This document shows, piece by piece, positions 1 to 6,517 of a DNA stretch of 16,795 nt. Below the pieces are notes generated by a model. The model was not told where the DNA came from, ran no database searches, and saw only the letters and a program-made list of their open reading frames with translations. The stretch spans positions 1 through 16,795 of the forward strand of contig JALNVE010000031.1 in the NCBI GenBank assembly GCA_023227695.1, read 5' to 3'. Both the position numbers and the translations under genes were made by a program. Position 1 is the stretch's first letter. Each line of letters begins with the position of its first letter. Source of the stretch: Paludibacteraceae bacterium. GTDB taxonomy: Bacteria > Bacteroidota > Bacteroidia > Bacteroidales > Paludibacteraceae.

Positions 1-116
1 CTGCAATTGCATAGGTGTTGCATCACTTGGAAGCAGAGACTTTGAATCTCGTTTCTGGAATAAAGTCCGGCTAAAGACTCAACGAAGAAATTTAGAATAT
101 TGTGAAATTCTGTCAT
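1..116 (-). CDS. prmC: Probable PrmC (release factor glutamine methyltransferase), N-terminal fragment
   Basis: This is a partial gene, running off the left edge of the window. Starting from the ATG at 116 and reading left, 38 codons are open with no stop. The text begins MTEFHNILNFF and continues with a segment containing LAGLYSRNEIQSL. A helical start followed by an L-x-x-LY-x-x-x-E-x-x-x-L pattern is what the N-terminal helical domain of PrmC/HemK looks like in Bacteroidetes. PrmC methylates the GGQ glutamine of peptide chain release factors. The catalytic NPPY motif would lie outside the window, so identity rests on the N-terminal pattern alone. The start codon overlaps the stop of the upstream AI-2E family gene as ATGA, which indicates translational coupling in one transcript. 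Another short helical protein is possible. Confidence 0.5.
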   Translation of the reverse strand, partial: MTEFHNILNFFVESLAGLYSRNEIQSLCFQVMQHLCNC

Positions 117-1249
117 TTGTTAGTTGTCTGTTGTTCTAAGTTCGTATCGTCGTCGGGGATGTTTTCCACCTCATCGATACGTGTAAGTATATATCTTTTG
201 TAATAAGATAGGGCAAGAGTAGTGGCAGGCAGTGCGATGATGAGTCCTAATACGCCTAGTAAAGCTCCCCAAATGGAGAGTGAAAGCAAAATGAGCGCAG
301 GGTTCATTCCCATTGCCTTACCCATGATTTTCGGAACAAGATACATGTCCTGTATGATCTGCACGATAGCGTAAACAGCGAGCAGTGAAATCATGGAGAC
401 CCAAACAGAATCTCCAGATTCTATCGTGTTCAAAAGCATCAGCAATATGGTCAGCGGAATACCGAGTGTCTGCATGTAAGGTATCAGATTGAGAATTCCT
501 AGAATGATGCCCATCAAAATGCTCAGTGGCAATCCGATGACGGAGAATCCGATACTGAAAAGCACCCCGACGATTAAGGCAACCAGCGACTGGCCTCTGT
601 AATATTTGTTCATGCTGTATTCCATGTCCTTGAGAAGCGTTGAGACAAAGCCCTGTTGCTTCACAGGAACCAAGGAAACGAACCCGTGTGTTATCTTTCC
701 GTAATCTTTTAGAATGAAGAACAGATAAACGATGACGATGAAAACGATGAAGAAACTGATGAATAGGCTGAAGGAGCTGCTTAGAAGTTCCCAAGCATGA
801 GGAAACAGCCCTTTTGCCGTTTCTCCTAAAAATTGCGTGTCGAAAAGCTGTCCGGCGTCTGTTGAAACCAGAAACTTGTGCAGCACTTTACCCCATTTTT
901 GAGGAATAATCAAGTCGTTGTTATCCGTGTATTTTAGAATGATGACTTTGAATTTTGCCAACTCGGATATAATAATAGGTATTAAGATCCAAAACAGACC
1001 CACAATGGCAGAGATTGCCAACGTTAGAACCGTGATGACAGAAAGGCTTCTGTTTTTGAAGTGAAGTCGGTATTGCACGAACTTAACAAATGGATAAAAA
1101 AGGTAGGCAATAAGCCATGCAATGAAGAAGGGTAGCAATACGCCGCTCAAATATCTAATGATAAAAATGGAAAACACGGCTATTGCGATTACAATGAGCA
1201 TCCTTACAGTACGGTCGAAGGTAAATGGTTTTGATAAAGAGAACTTCAT
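113..1249 (-). CDS. AI-2E family transporter (PerM/YdiK-type membrane protein)
   Basis: A 378-residue polytopic inner-membrane protein. Hydrophobic segments are visible at roughly residues 17-35, 36-55, 68-95, 155-180, 220-245, 247-275, 283-303 and 315-348, the usual eight-helix pattern of the AI-2E/PerM family. Family signatures include YYRGQ (216-220), LNLIPYMQTLG (253-263) and PKIMGKAMGMNP (306-317). The C-terminal tail is short and acidic. Members have been linked to autoinducer-2 export or to sodium/proton exchange, but substrates differ between members and none can be assigned here. Length is normal for the family. It starts at the only in-frame ATG near the N-terminus, and its stop overlaps the ATG of the putative prmC by four bases, so the two are probably cotranscribed with this gene first. 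Confidence 0.9.
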   Translation of the reverse strand: MKFSLSKPFTFDRTVRMLIVIAIAVFSIFIIRYLSGVLLPFFIAWLIAYLFYPFVKFVQYRLHFKNRSLSVITVLTLAISAIVGLFWILIPIIISELAKFKVIILKYTDNNDLIIPQKWGKVLHKFLVSTDAGQLFDTQFLGETAKGLFPHAWELLSSSFSLFISFFIVFIVIVYLFFILKDYGKITHGFVSLVPVKQQGFVSTLLKDMEYSMNKYYRGQSLVALIVGVLFSIGFSVIGLPLSILMGIILGILNLIPYMQTLGIPLTILLMLLNTIESGDSVWVSMISLLAVYAIVQIIQDMYLVPKIMGKAMGMNPALILLSLSIWGALLGVLGLIIALPATTLALSYYKRYILTRIDEVENIPDDDTNLEQQTTNK

Positions 1250-1294
1250 TGTTTAAATTTTTATTATACAACAATAACTTGGAAAGATTTTACT

Positions 1295-1302
1295 TATCTT
1301 TG
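1295..1302 (+). promoter_or_regulatory. Putative promoter -7 element for the 1612 gene
   Basis: Plus-strand TATCTTTG, an exact TAnnTTTG match. The only nearby TTG (1279-1281) is 13 bases away, too close for the usual 19-21. If used, transcription would begin near 1309 with a leader of about 300 bases. It could equally be a chance match in AT-rich DNA. Confidence 0.3.
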
Positions 1303-1349
1303 GCAAGTCTTAATTAGGCAATATGTTTTTCGGAAAGAAATCTTTGTTG

Positions 1350-1357
1350 CAAAGATA
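1350..1357 (-). promoter_or_regulatory. Putative promoter -7 element for the AI-2E family gene
   Basis: On the minus strand this reads TATCTTTG, an exact match to the Bacteroidetes TAnnTTTG -7 element, followed by CAAC. No TTG lies 19-21 bases upstream, so only half of the consensus is present. A start near 1343 would give a leader of about 95 bases before the ATG at 1249. Confidence 0.45.
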
Positions 1358-1611
1358 ACCGAATTAAGGATATATTTTGTTTTTATTTTGAGAAAAGAAG
1401 AGAGTTGAAAAATCCTCTTAGAATCAGAAGCTTTTTCAATTTTATCGTTAGATTATTAGAGTTAGTTTTCACTGAAAAACAGCCCTCTATTTGACGAAAA
1501 AATCTTTTTGAATGGCCAAAAAGAGATTCAAACAATCAACGGAAACCATATTGTTTTTTTACAATAATAGTTTTAAGAAAATTGAAACAGATTCTCAATA
1601 TCAAAGTTAAT

Positions 1612-2538
1612 ATGGGTAAATCGGAATTACTGGATGTTATTTTGAGAGACATTAAGGAGTTGGAGCTTATCGCACAGGGAATGCGCGAGATGGATAAAGT
1701 TCCAACTGTGATGAGTGATTTGGCAAAAATAAAAGCCATGAATGTATATGATGGATTTTGTCATATCAATGAAAATCCAGCTATGGTTTTTGCAGATCAG
1801 TTACGAAGCATTCAAAAGATAGAGTCTTCTTGTCAAACATCAGAACCTAAGGTTGCAGAACCCGAAATAGAAAAGGCGGCTGTTTTGTCTCCTGAAAAAC
1901 AGATAGAGCCTATAAAAAAAGAAGAAAAGGAAGAAAAAGTAGCAGAACTTGAAACTCCAATTGAAGTTGAGTCAGTGCCGCAAATGCATGAAAAGCTAGA
2001 AGCTAAAGTGGATAAAGAGGAGGTGAAGACTTTTGATGCTGTTGCTGAAAAAGAGGAAGAGGAGAAGAGAGACGAATCCATAAAGCCTGAAACGCAAGGT
2101 TTGGATAATCAGAAAGAAAAAGTAGAAAAACATCAAAGAATAGATGCCGATACCTATCCATATTCAGTAAAAAGCAAGGAATTGGAGAAAAAAGGCACGA
2201 TTATTGCAGAAATTCCAAATGATACCCTAAAGACTATTACCAATGAACGCTTCAAAACGAATATGAAGTCTGTCAATGAATCCGTTTCTTTGAGTCGCAA
2301 ACCAGAGGGTAGATTTGTCAAAAGTCTAAAAAAAGCGATTAATCTGAATGACGGATTTCGTTATCGCAAAGAGCTTTTTGCTGGCGATAGTTATCTGATG
2401 AATGCGACGATAGAAGCTTTGGATGAGATGGATTCTTTTGATAAAGCAATGGAATATGTTTTGTCGAGGTTTTCTTGGGATCTGAACAGTCAAACAGCTG
2501 GCGACTTTGTTGCGATGCTTGAAGCTCGGTTCTCTTAA
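1612..2538 (+). CDS. Uncharacterised acidic protein with conserved C-terminal domain
   Basis: I do not recognise a named function. The 308-residue product has three parts: an N-terminal helical segment (about 1-70, with DVILRDIKELELIAQGMREM), a long lysine/glutamate-rich low-complexity middle (about 72-175, with runs such as KKEEKEEK and EKEEEEKRDE), and a C-terminal block (about 235-308) containing LKKAINLNDGFRYRKELF, an alternating helical stretch and a closing WDLNSQTAGDFVAMLEARF. The C-terminal block resembles a domain I associate with hypothetical proteins of Bacteroidales; this is recollection, not a search. No signal peptide or membrane segment is visible, so it is probably cytoplasmic. 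I chose ATG 1612 over the in-frame TTG 1582 because it is a standard start and removes only ten residues of unremarkable sequence. rsmI follows after 45 bases, so cotranscription is likely. Confidence 0.7.
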   Translation: MGKSELLDVILRDIKELELIAQGMREMDKVPTVMSDLAKIKAMNVYDGFCHINENPAMVFADQLRSIQKIESSCQTSEPKVAEPEIEKAAVLSPEKQIEPIKKEEKEEKVAELETPIEVESVPQMHEKLEAKVDKEEVKTFDAVAEKEEEEKRDESIKPETQGLDNQKEKVEKHQRIDADTYPYSVKSKELEKKGTIIAEIPNDTLKTITNERFKTNMKSVNESVSLSRKPEGRFVKSLKKAINLNDGFRYRKELFAGDSYLMNATIEALDEMDSFDKAMEYVLSRFSWDLNSQTAGDFVAMLEARFS

Positions 2539-2583
2539 TGTGATGTAGATGAGTTTTAAAACAGTTGCTTTTCTGAAATAGAC

Positions 2584-3267
2584 ATGGGTAAATTATATTT
2601 AGTTCCCACTCCTGTGGGAAACCTTGAAGATATGACTTTTCGTGCAGTGAGAGTATTGAAAGAGGTCGATCTTATTTTGGCAGAAGATACACGTACAACG
2701 AGTTTTCTTTTGAAGCATTTTCAGATTGAAAACAAAATGCTTTCTCATCATAAATTTAATGAACATCAGACAGTGGCAGGCATTGCTCAGAGAATAAAGG
2801 CAGGCGAGACAATTGCTCTCGTTTCTGATGCTGGAACTCCAGCTATCTCTGATCCAGGTTTCATGTTAGTTCGTGAATGTGTTGAAAATGGCATAGAAGT
2901 TGAATGTCTTCCGGGTGCAACGGCATTTGTTCCTGCTTTGGTCGATTCTGGACTTCCTAACGACAGATTCTGTTTTGAAGGATTCCTTCCTCAGAAAAAG
3001 GGTAGGCAGACAAAAATCAAGGAACTGGCAGAAGAACGTAGAACGATGATTGTTTATGAATCTCCATACCGTTTGGTAAAGGCCTTGAGGCAGTTTGCCG
3101 AGTTTATGGGAAATGACCGCAAGGTTTCTGTTAGTCGTGAGATCTCCAAGCTTCACGAAGAGACAGTCCGTGGTACTTTGGTTGAAGTGGCTGAACATTT
3201 TGAGCAAAACGAACCCAAGGGTGAAATTGTCATCATTCTTTCTGGAAAACCAAAAGATGAAGATTGA
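2584..3267 (+). CDS. rsmI: 16S rRNA (cytidine(1402)-2'-O)-methyltransferase RsmI
   Basis: RsmI methylates the 2'-hydroxyl of C1402 in the decoding centre of 16S rRNA, using S-adenosylmethionine. The 227-residue protein shows the tetrapyrrole methylase fold signatures in order: LVPTPVGNL (6-14), AEDTR (33-37), SDAGTP (81-86), CLPGATA (108-114), FEGFLP (131-136), YESPYR (158-163), SREISKLHEE (184-193) and KGEIVI (212-217). It is about 60 residues shorter than the Escherichia coli enzyme and ends just after the KGE strand, so the C-terminal extension of the proteobacterial form is absent; I take this as a lineage difference because all core motifs are intact. The ATG at 2584 leads straight into the first conserved strand. 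It lies 45 bases after the unknown acidic protein gene, with no promoter or terminator seen between. Confidence 0.96.
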   Translation: MGKLYLVPTPVGNLEDMTFRAVRVLKEVDLILAEDTRTTSFLLKHFQIENKMLSHHKFNEHQTVAGIAQRIKAGETIALVSDAGTPAISDPGFMLVRECVENGIEVECLPGATAFVPALVDSGLPNDRFCFEGFLPQKKGRQTKIKELAEERRTMIVYESPYRLVKALRQFAEFMGNDRKVSVSREISKLHEETVRGTLVEVAEHFEQNEPKGEIVIILSGKPKDED

Positions 3268-3298
3268 ATTTTACCGACTTTTAGGATATTTTAGCACG

Positions 3299-3317
3299 AA
3301 AAAACAATGTTTTTTTA
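3299..3317 (+). terminator. Possible weak A/T terminator after rsmI
   Basis: AAAAAA, loop CAATG, then a run of seven T. The stem has no G-C pairs, so it is a poor intrinsic terminator, but no better hairpin follows rsmI before the next gene. Confidence 0.25.
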
Positions 3318-3401
3318 ATGAATAAAGGAAATATGATATAAATTTGGGGGTTTTTCTTTTGCTCAATTTTTATATGAAATGATAAAGATAATAAGCAATA
3401 A

Positions 3402-3409
3402 TATATTTG
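3402..3409 (+). promoter_or_regulatory. Putative promoter -7 element for the Cbp1-like gene
   Basis: TATATTTG matches TAnnTTTG and would give a leader of about 33 bases. A second match, TAAATTTG, lies at 3339-3346. Neither has a TTG at 19-21 bases upstream, so the choice between them is open. Confidence 0.4.
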
Positions 3410-3448
3410 AGATAAACACTAATAAGTAACTAATAAAAAAAGGAAAAA

Positions 3449-4300
3449 ATGAAAAAAGTGATTTTAGGTGCGTTGATCGCATTCTTTATGGTTTCTTGTA
3501 ATCAGGAGGAAATTAAACGTTTGACTTTCCAAAGAGATTCTATTCAACAAGTAAAGGATCAGACAGAGGCTGAGATGAACAATTATTTGTCTGTCATTGC
3601 TGAGGTTCAATCAAACATCAAAAGTATCAAAGAGACAGAACTTGGTATTATTGACAACGTTCAAGGTGCAGAAGGCGTTAACAACGAGAGCAAAGAGCGT
3701 ATCAGCCAAGATTTGCAGACTATCAATGAGGCTATTAAGAACAGCAAAAATCAGATTTCTCAATTAGAGAACGATCTTAAGTCTGCTAAGGGTCAAGCTG
3801 CAAAATTCAAGGGAATTGTTGCTGGTTTGAAGAGCGACTTGAAGAAACAAGCTGAGGAAATAGCTGAGTTGAAAACTCAATTGGAGGCAAAAGACATCAA
3901 GATCAAAGAGCTTGACGACGCTTTGGCTTCTGTTCAGATGATGAAAGATTCTTTGGATAACGTATCAGTTCAACAAGCTGCTGCTATCAAAGCTCAAGAC
4001 GAAGAGTTGAACACAGCTTGGTACATTATCGGTACTAAGAAAGAGTTGAAGGCAAAAGGTTTGAAAGAGGGCGATCTTAAGACTGCAAAAGTTAACAAGA
4101 GCACTTTCACTAAGGTTGATATCCGTGAGTTCTCTGGTATGGAGCTTGGTTCAAAGAAGGCAAAACTTTACACTTCTCATCCACAATCTTCTTACTCATT
4201 GACTAAGAAGTCTGCTTCTGACAAAAACTTGGTATTCAAGATCAGCGATTACTCTGCATTCTGGGGTAATTCAAGAATCCTTGTTATCCAAATCAACTAG
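3449..4300 (+). CDS. Cbp1-like coiled-coil lipoprotein
   Basis: A 283-residue predicted lipoprotein. The signal peptide (1-16) ends in lipobox MVSC with the acylated cysteine at residue 17, followed by NQEE. Residues about 20-185 are heptad-like coiled coil, rich in K, E, Q and A (for example LKTQLEAKDIKIKELDDAL, 141-159). The C-terminal domain (about 186-283) begins ELNTAWYIIGTKKELKAKGL and ends in a strand-rich segment closing ILVIQIN. This architecture and the AWYxxGTxKEL signature match what I know as the Cbp1 family, named for a collagen-binding glycoprotein of Bacteroides fragilis. Two D-S-(I/L) tripeptides, DSI at 30-32 and DSL at 167-169, fit the Bacteroides O-glycosylation motif D(S/T)(A/I/L/V/M/T). 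Collagen binding should not be assumed for this homologue; a structural envelope role is equally possible. The A-rich AAAAAAAGGAAAAA upstream is a usable ribosome-binding region. It sits alone between a promoter region and a strong terminator. Confidence 0.75.
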   Translation: MKKVILGALIAFFMVSCNQEEIKRLTFQRDSIQQVKDQTEAEMNNYLSVIAEVQSNIKSIKETELGIIDNVQGAEGVNNESKERISQDLQTINEAIKNSKNQISQLENDLKSAKGQAAKFKGIVAGLKSDLKKQAEEIAELKTQLEAKDIKIKELDDALASVQMMKDSLDNVSVQQAAAIKAQDEELNTAWYIIGTKKELKAKGLKEGDLKTAKVNKSTFTKVDIREFSGMELGSKKAKLYTSHPQSSYSLTKKSASDKNLVFKISDYSAFWGNSRILVIQIN

Positions 4301-4320
4301 TAGATTGCAGATAACTAAAT

Positions 4321-4358
4321 AAAAAAAGTCCCGGAGGTTTTCCTTCGGGACTTTTTTT
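4321..4358. terminator. Intrinsic terminator after the Cbp1-like gene
   Basis: A 17-base-pair stem: 4321-4337 pairs with 4342-4358 around loop TTTT, with one G-U pair. The core is AGTCCCGGAGG, flanked by seven A on the left and seven T on the right, so it could act in both directions. It begins 20 bases after the stop codon. Confidence 0.92.
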
Positions 4359-4524
4359 GTTCAGAGAGTCCATAAAGCAGAGAAACCGTTGGCATGTCTC
4401 AGTCCCTCTTTCAACTTTACAGACTTCCATGCTTTTTTGATTATTTAAGATTCCTTCATCTCTTCTTGATAGGGAAGCACACGCAAAATGCGTAAGAATT
4501 TTTTAGCAAAATACAAAGTTAAGG

Positions 4525-4554
4525 TTGGTTATTGATACTTTTTTATTAATTTTG
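4525..4554 (+). promoter_or_regulatory. Promoter of tig
   Basis: TTG at 4525-4527, 19 bases, then TAATTTTG at 4547-4554. Both halves of the Bacteroidetes housekeeping consensus are present at the correct distance. The predicted start near 4561 leaves a leader of about 115 bases before the ATG. Confidence 0.75.
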
Positions 4555-4675
4555 CACGCTGATTTATAATTGATTGTTTTTCAACAAACACCATATAACA
4601 GAAGCAAAGAAACCCATATAGATTGGAGTTTAGAAAAAAGAAATTAAGTCGAAAACTAACAATAAGTATTATAAA

Positions 4676-6028
4676 ATGAATATCGAAAGAAAAAATATCG
4701 ACGAAGTAAACGCAACTCTTACGTTGCTTGTTGAGAAGAACGATTATGAGGAGAAGGTCGAGAAAACCTTACGTTCTTATCGTCAGAAAGCCAGTGTTCC
4801 TGGATTCCGTCCAGGTCATGTGCCTGCAGGTCTTGTAAAGAAGATGTATGGCAAATCTGTTCTTTTGGATGAATTGAACAAGTTGGTTTCTGATAATATC
4901 CTTTCTTATTTGAAGGAAAACAACGTTAAGATTCTTGGAGAGCCAATGCCTAGCGAGTCTCAGAAAGATTTGGATTTTGATACTCAAGAAACGTTCGAAT
5001 TTGTATTCGATATCGCAGTTGCTCCTGAACTAAACATTGAGTTGAACAAGAAAGTTTCATTGCCATATTATGAAATCATAGTAGACGACAAGATGATGGA
5101 TAACACAATCAAGTCTTATACTGGTCGTTTTGGAAGCTACGATAAAGTAGATGATATTGTTGAAGCTGACGTAGTAAAAGGTGATGTTGTTGAATTAGAG
5201 AATGGAAAAGTAAACGAAGGCGGTTTGTCAGTTGCAGACGTTGTCCTTTGTCCTAAATACATGAAAGACGATGCTCAGAAAGCTTTGTTCATTGGAGCAA
5301 AGAAAGATGGCGTTGTTGTTTTCAATCCTAAGAAGGCATTCGAAAACGAAAATGAGATCGCATCTCTTTTGAAGATTTCTAAGGATAAAGTTGCTGAGAT
5401 CACTGGTGATTTCCAATTTACAGTGAAAGAAATCACTCGTTATAAAGAGTCTGAGTTGAACCAAGAACTTTTCGACAAAGCATTCGGTAAGGATGTTGTT
5501 AAGAGCGAAGAGGAATTTAAGGCTAAGATTAAAGAGGAGTTGACATCTTCTTTGACTATCGATACAGACTTTAAGTTGATGATGGATGCTAAAGAGGCAC
5601 TTTTGAAGAAGTTGGATGGCGTTGTATTCCCTGACGAATTCTTGAAACGTTGGGTATTGTCAACTAACGAGAAAGTAACTGAAGAGGCTCTTGACAATGA
5701 TTATCCTAAGATGATCGAAGATTTGAAGTGGCACTTGATCAAGGAGAAGATCGCTGCTGATAACAACATTAAGGTAGAAGACGAGGATTTGAAGTCATTC
5801 GCAAGAAAGACAGCAAAGGCTCAGTTTGCTCAATATGGTATGATGTCAGTTCCTGATGACGTATTAGACGGATATGTAAAAGATATGTTGTCTAAGAAAG
5901 AGAACTTGAATAACATCATTGACAAGGTAATCGAAGACAAAGTAATCGCTTTCATTAAATCTTCAGTTAAGTTGAACACTAAAGAGATTTCTTTGGACGA
6001 CTTCAACAAAATGTTTGAGGAAAAATAA
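4676..6028 (+). CDS. tig: Trigger factor (ribosome-associated chaperone)
   Basis: Trigger factor docks on ribosomal protein L23 at the exit tunnel and shields nascent chains. The 450-residue protein carries the ribosome-binding signature GFRPGHVP at 43-50 in the N-terminal domain (about 1-115). A middle region (about 150-255) corresponds to the FKBP-type prolyl isomerase domain but looks strongly diverged. The C-terminal substrate-cradling domain (about 265-440) is helical and rich in K and E. Length is close to the usual 430-450. The start ATG opens with MNIERKNIDEVNATL, the expected first strand. It stands as its own unit, with a full promoter upstream and an intrinsic terminator 38 bases downstream, although clpP and clpX follow in the same direction as in many bacteria. 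Confidence 0.96.
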   Translation: MNIERKNIDEVNATLTLLVEKNDYEEKVEKTLRSYRQKASVPGFRPGHVPAGLVKKMYGKSVLLDELNKLVSDNILSYLKENNVKILGEPMPSESQKDLDFDTQETFEFVFDIAVAPELNIELNKKVSLPYYEIIVDDKMMDNTIKSYTGRFGSYDKVDDIVEADVVKGDVVELENGKVNEGGLSVADVVLCPKYMKDDAQKALFIGAKKDGVVVFNPKKAFENENEIASLLKISKDKVAEITGDFQFTVKEITRYKESELNQELFDKAFGKDVVKSEEEFKAKIKEELTSSLTIDTDFKLMMDAKEALLKKLDGVVFPDEFLKRWVLSTNEKVTEEALDNDYPKMIEDLKWHLIKEKIAADNNIKVEDEDLKSFARKTAKAQFAQYGMMSVPDDVLDGYVKDMLSKKENLNNIIDKVIEDKVIAFIKSSVKLNTKEISLDDFNKMFEEK

Positions 6029-6066
6029 TAGACGAGGACCTTTTGTGTTATAAAACATAAAATTTT

Positions 6067-6100
6067 AATCCCGGTAATCACTTTTACCGGGATTTTTTTT
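6067..6100 (+). terminator. Intrinsic terminator after tig
   Basis: Perfect 11-base-pair stem: AATCCCGGTAA (6067-6077) pairs with TTACCGGGATT (6084-6094) around loop TCACTT, followed by further T residues to 6100. Confidence 0.92.
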
Positions 6101-6205
6101 GACTATTTGAAAAGAATGAATTTCTTTTGTATCTGTTTTGACGGAATCTTATAAGAATTCCTTATAAAAGCAATGTAACGTTGTCCTTATACTGAAAAAT
6201 AGGGG

Positions 6206-6352
6206 ACCAATGCTTATGATAACCATTGGTAATCGCTCATCTTTGTGTTAGGAAACAGGTGTGGAATTTATCCAAAACCTGTTCAAGCGAACTATATTGA
6301 ATGATTTTTCTATGAGATAACCTCATCTGCTTGATGGATAATCAGGCTTTTG
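6206..6352 (+). ncRNA. Candidate structured RNA or clpP leader (speculative)
   Basis: Four consecutive potential stems lie in about 140 bases. First, ACCAATG (6206-6212) with CATTGGT (6224-6230). Second, AACAGGT (6254-6260) plus TGGA (6262-6265) with TCCA (6271-6274) plus ACCTGTT (6277-6283), eleven pairs across a small internal loop. Third, ATGAG (6312-6316) with CTCAT (6322-6326). Fourth, GCTTGAT (6329-6335) with ATCAGGC (6341-6347), followed by TTTT. The last could act as a weak terminator, which would make this a free small RNA; otherwise it is a structured leader. No known family is recognised and no clear promoter precedes it. Confidence 0.25.
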
Positions 6353-6517
6353 TTGTTGTCTGACCATTGAAGGCTAGTTGCTTAATGTCAATATATGGTT
6401 TACTGATGTAAAAAAAAGTTATTGTTTTTTAGGTTATTAGAAAATTGATTATATTAGTTCCTACAATTAAGGTTATTGACAATTGATATGGTTTGATAAG
6501 CTTGTTTTTAATAAAAA

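Larger units (their letters stand above)
1250..1611. other. Divergent intergenic region, 362 bases, no gene
   Basis: AT-rich spacer between two divergently transcribed genes. It holds the two opposed TATCTTTG elements listed separately and a short hairpin at 1503-1524 (TCTTTTTG, loop AATGGC, CAAAAAGA). No open frame of convincing length or composition was seen on either strand. Confidence 0.6.
4301..4675. other. Intergenic region before tig, 375 bases, no gene
   Basis: It contains the terminator at 4321-4358, the tig promoter at 4525-4554 and the tig leader. Between 4360 and 4520 I see no gene; a small hairpin ACGC-AAAAT-GCGT followed by AAGAATTTTTT occurs near 4479-4503. Short open frames on the minus strand lack starts. 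Confidence 0.6.
6029..6517. other. Intergenic region between tig and clpP, 489 bases, hairpin-rich
   Basis: No coding region is supported. After the tig terminator come small hairpins at 6110-6128 and 6149-6167 (TTATAAG, loop AATTC, CTTATAA), then a cluster at 6206-6347 described in the next entry. No full TTG/TAnnTTTG promoter for clpP was found. Weak candidates near the gene are a TTGACA at 6477 and the element TATGGTTTG near 6487, which has one base too many. The promoter of clpP is therefore unresolved. Confidence 0.6.

Noticed and set aside
318..794. A 158-residue minus-strand frame inside the AI-2E family gene
   Set aside because: It is out of frame with a clear transporter gene on the same strand and its composition (rich in H, R, C) is that of a shadow frame.
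1503..1524. Hairpin TCTTTTTG-AATGGC-CAAAAAGA as a terminator
   Set aside because: It is A/T-rich, is not followed by a T-run and lies upstream of a gene rather than after one.
1582..1611. TTG at 1582 as the start of the acidic protein
   Set aside because: It adds ten residues without recognisable value, and a standard ATG is available at 1612; it remains a minor possibility.
3095..3325. A 76-residue plus-strand frame overlapping the end of rsmI
   Set aside because: It overlaps the conserved C-terminal strands of rsmI in another frame and shows no domain or start signal.
4360..4460. A minus-strand reading ending HANGFSALWTL in the spacer before tig
   Set aside because: Only 26 codons between stops and no start codon; it looked protein-like but cannot be supported as a gene or a remnant without a search.
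4514..4521. Minus-strand TAACTTTG as a promoter
   Set aside because: It matches the -7 consensus, but there is no -33 TTG and no gene downstream before the terminator at 4358.
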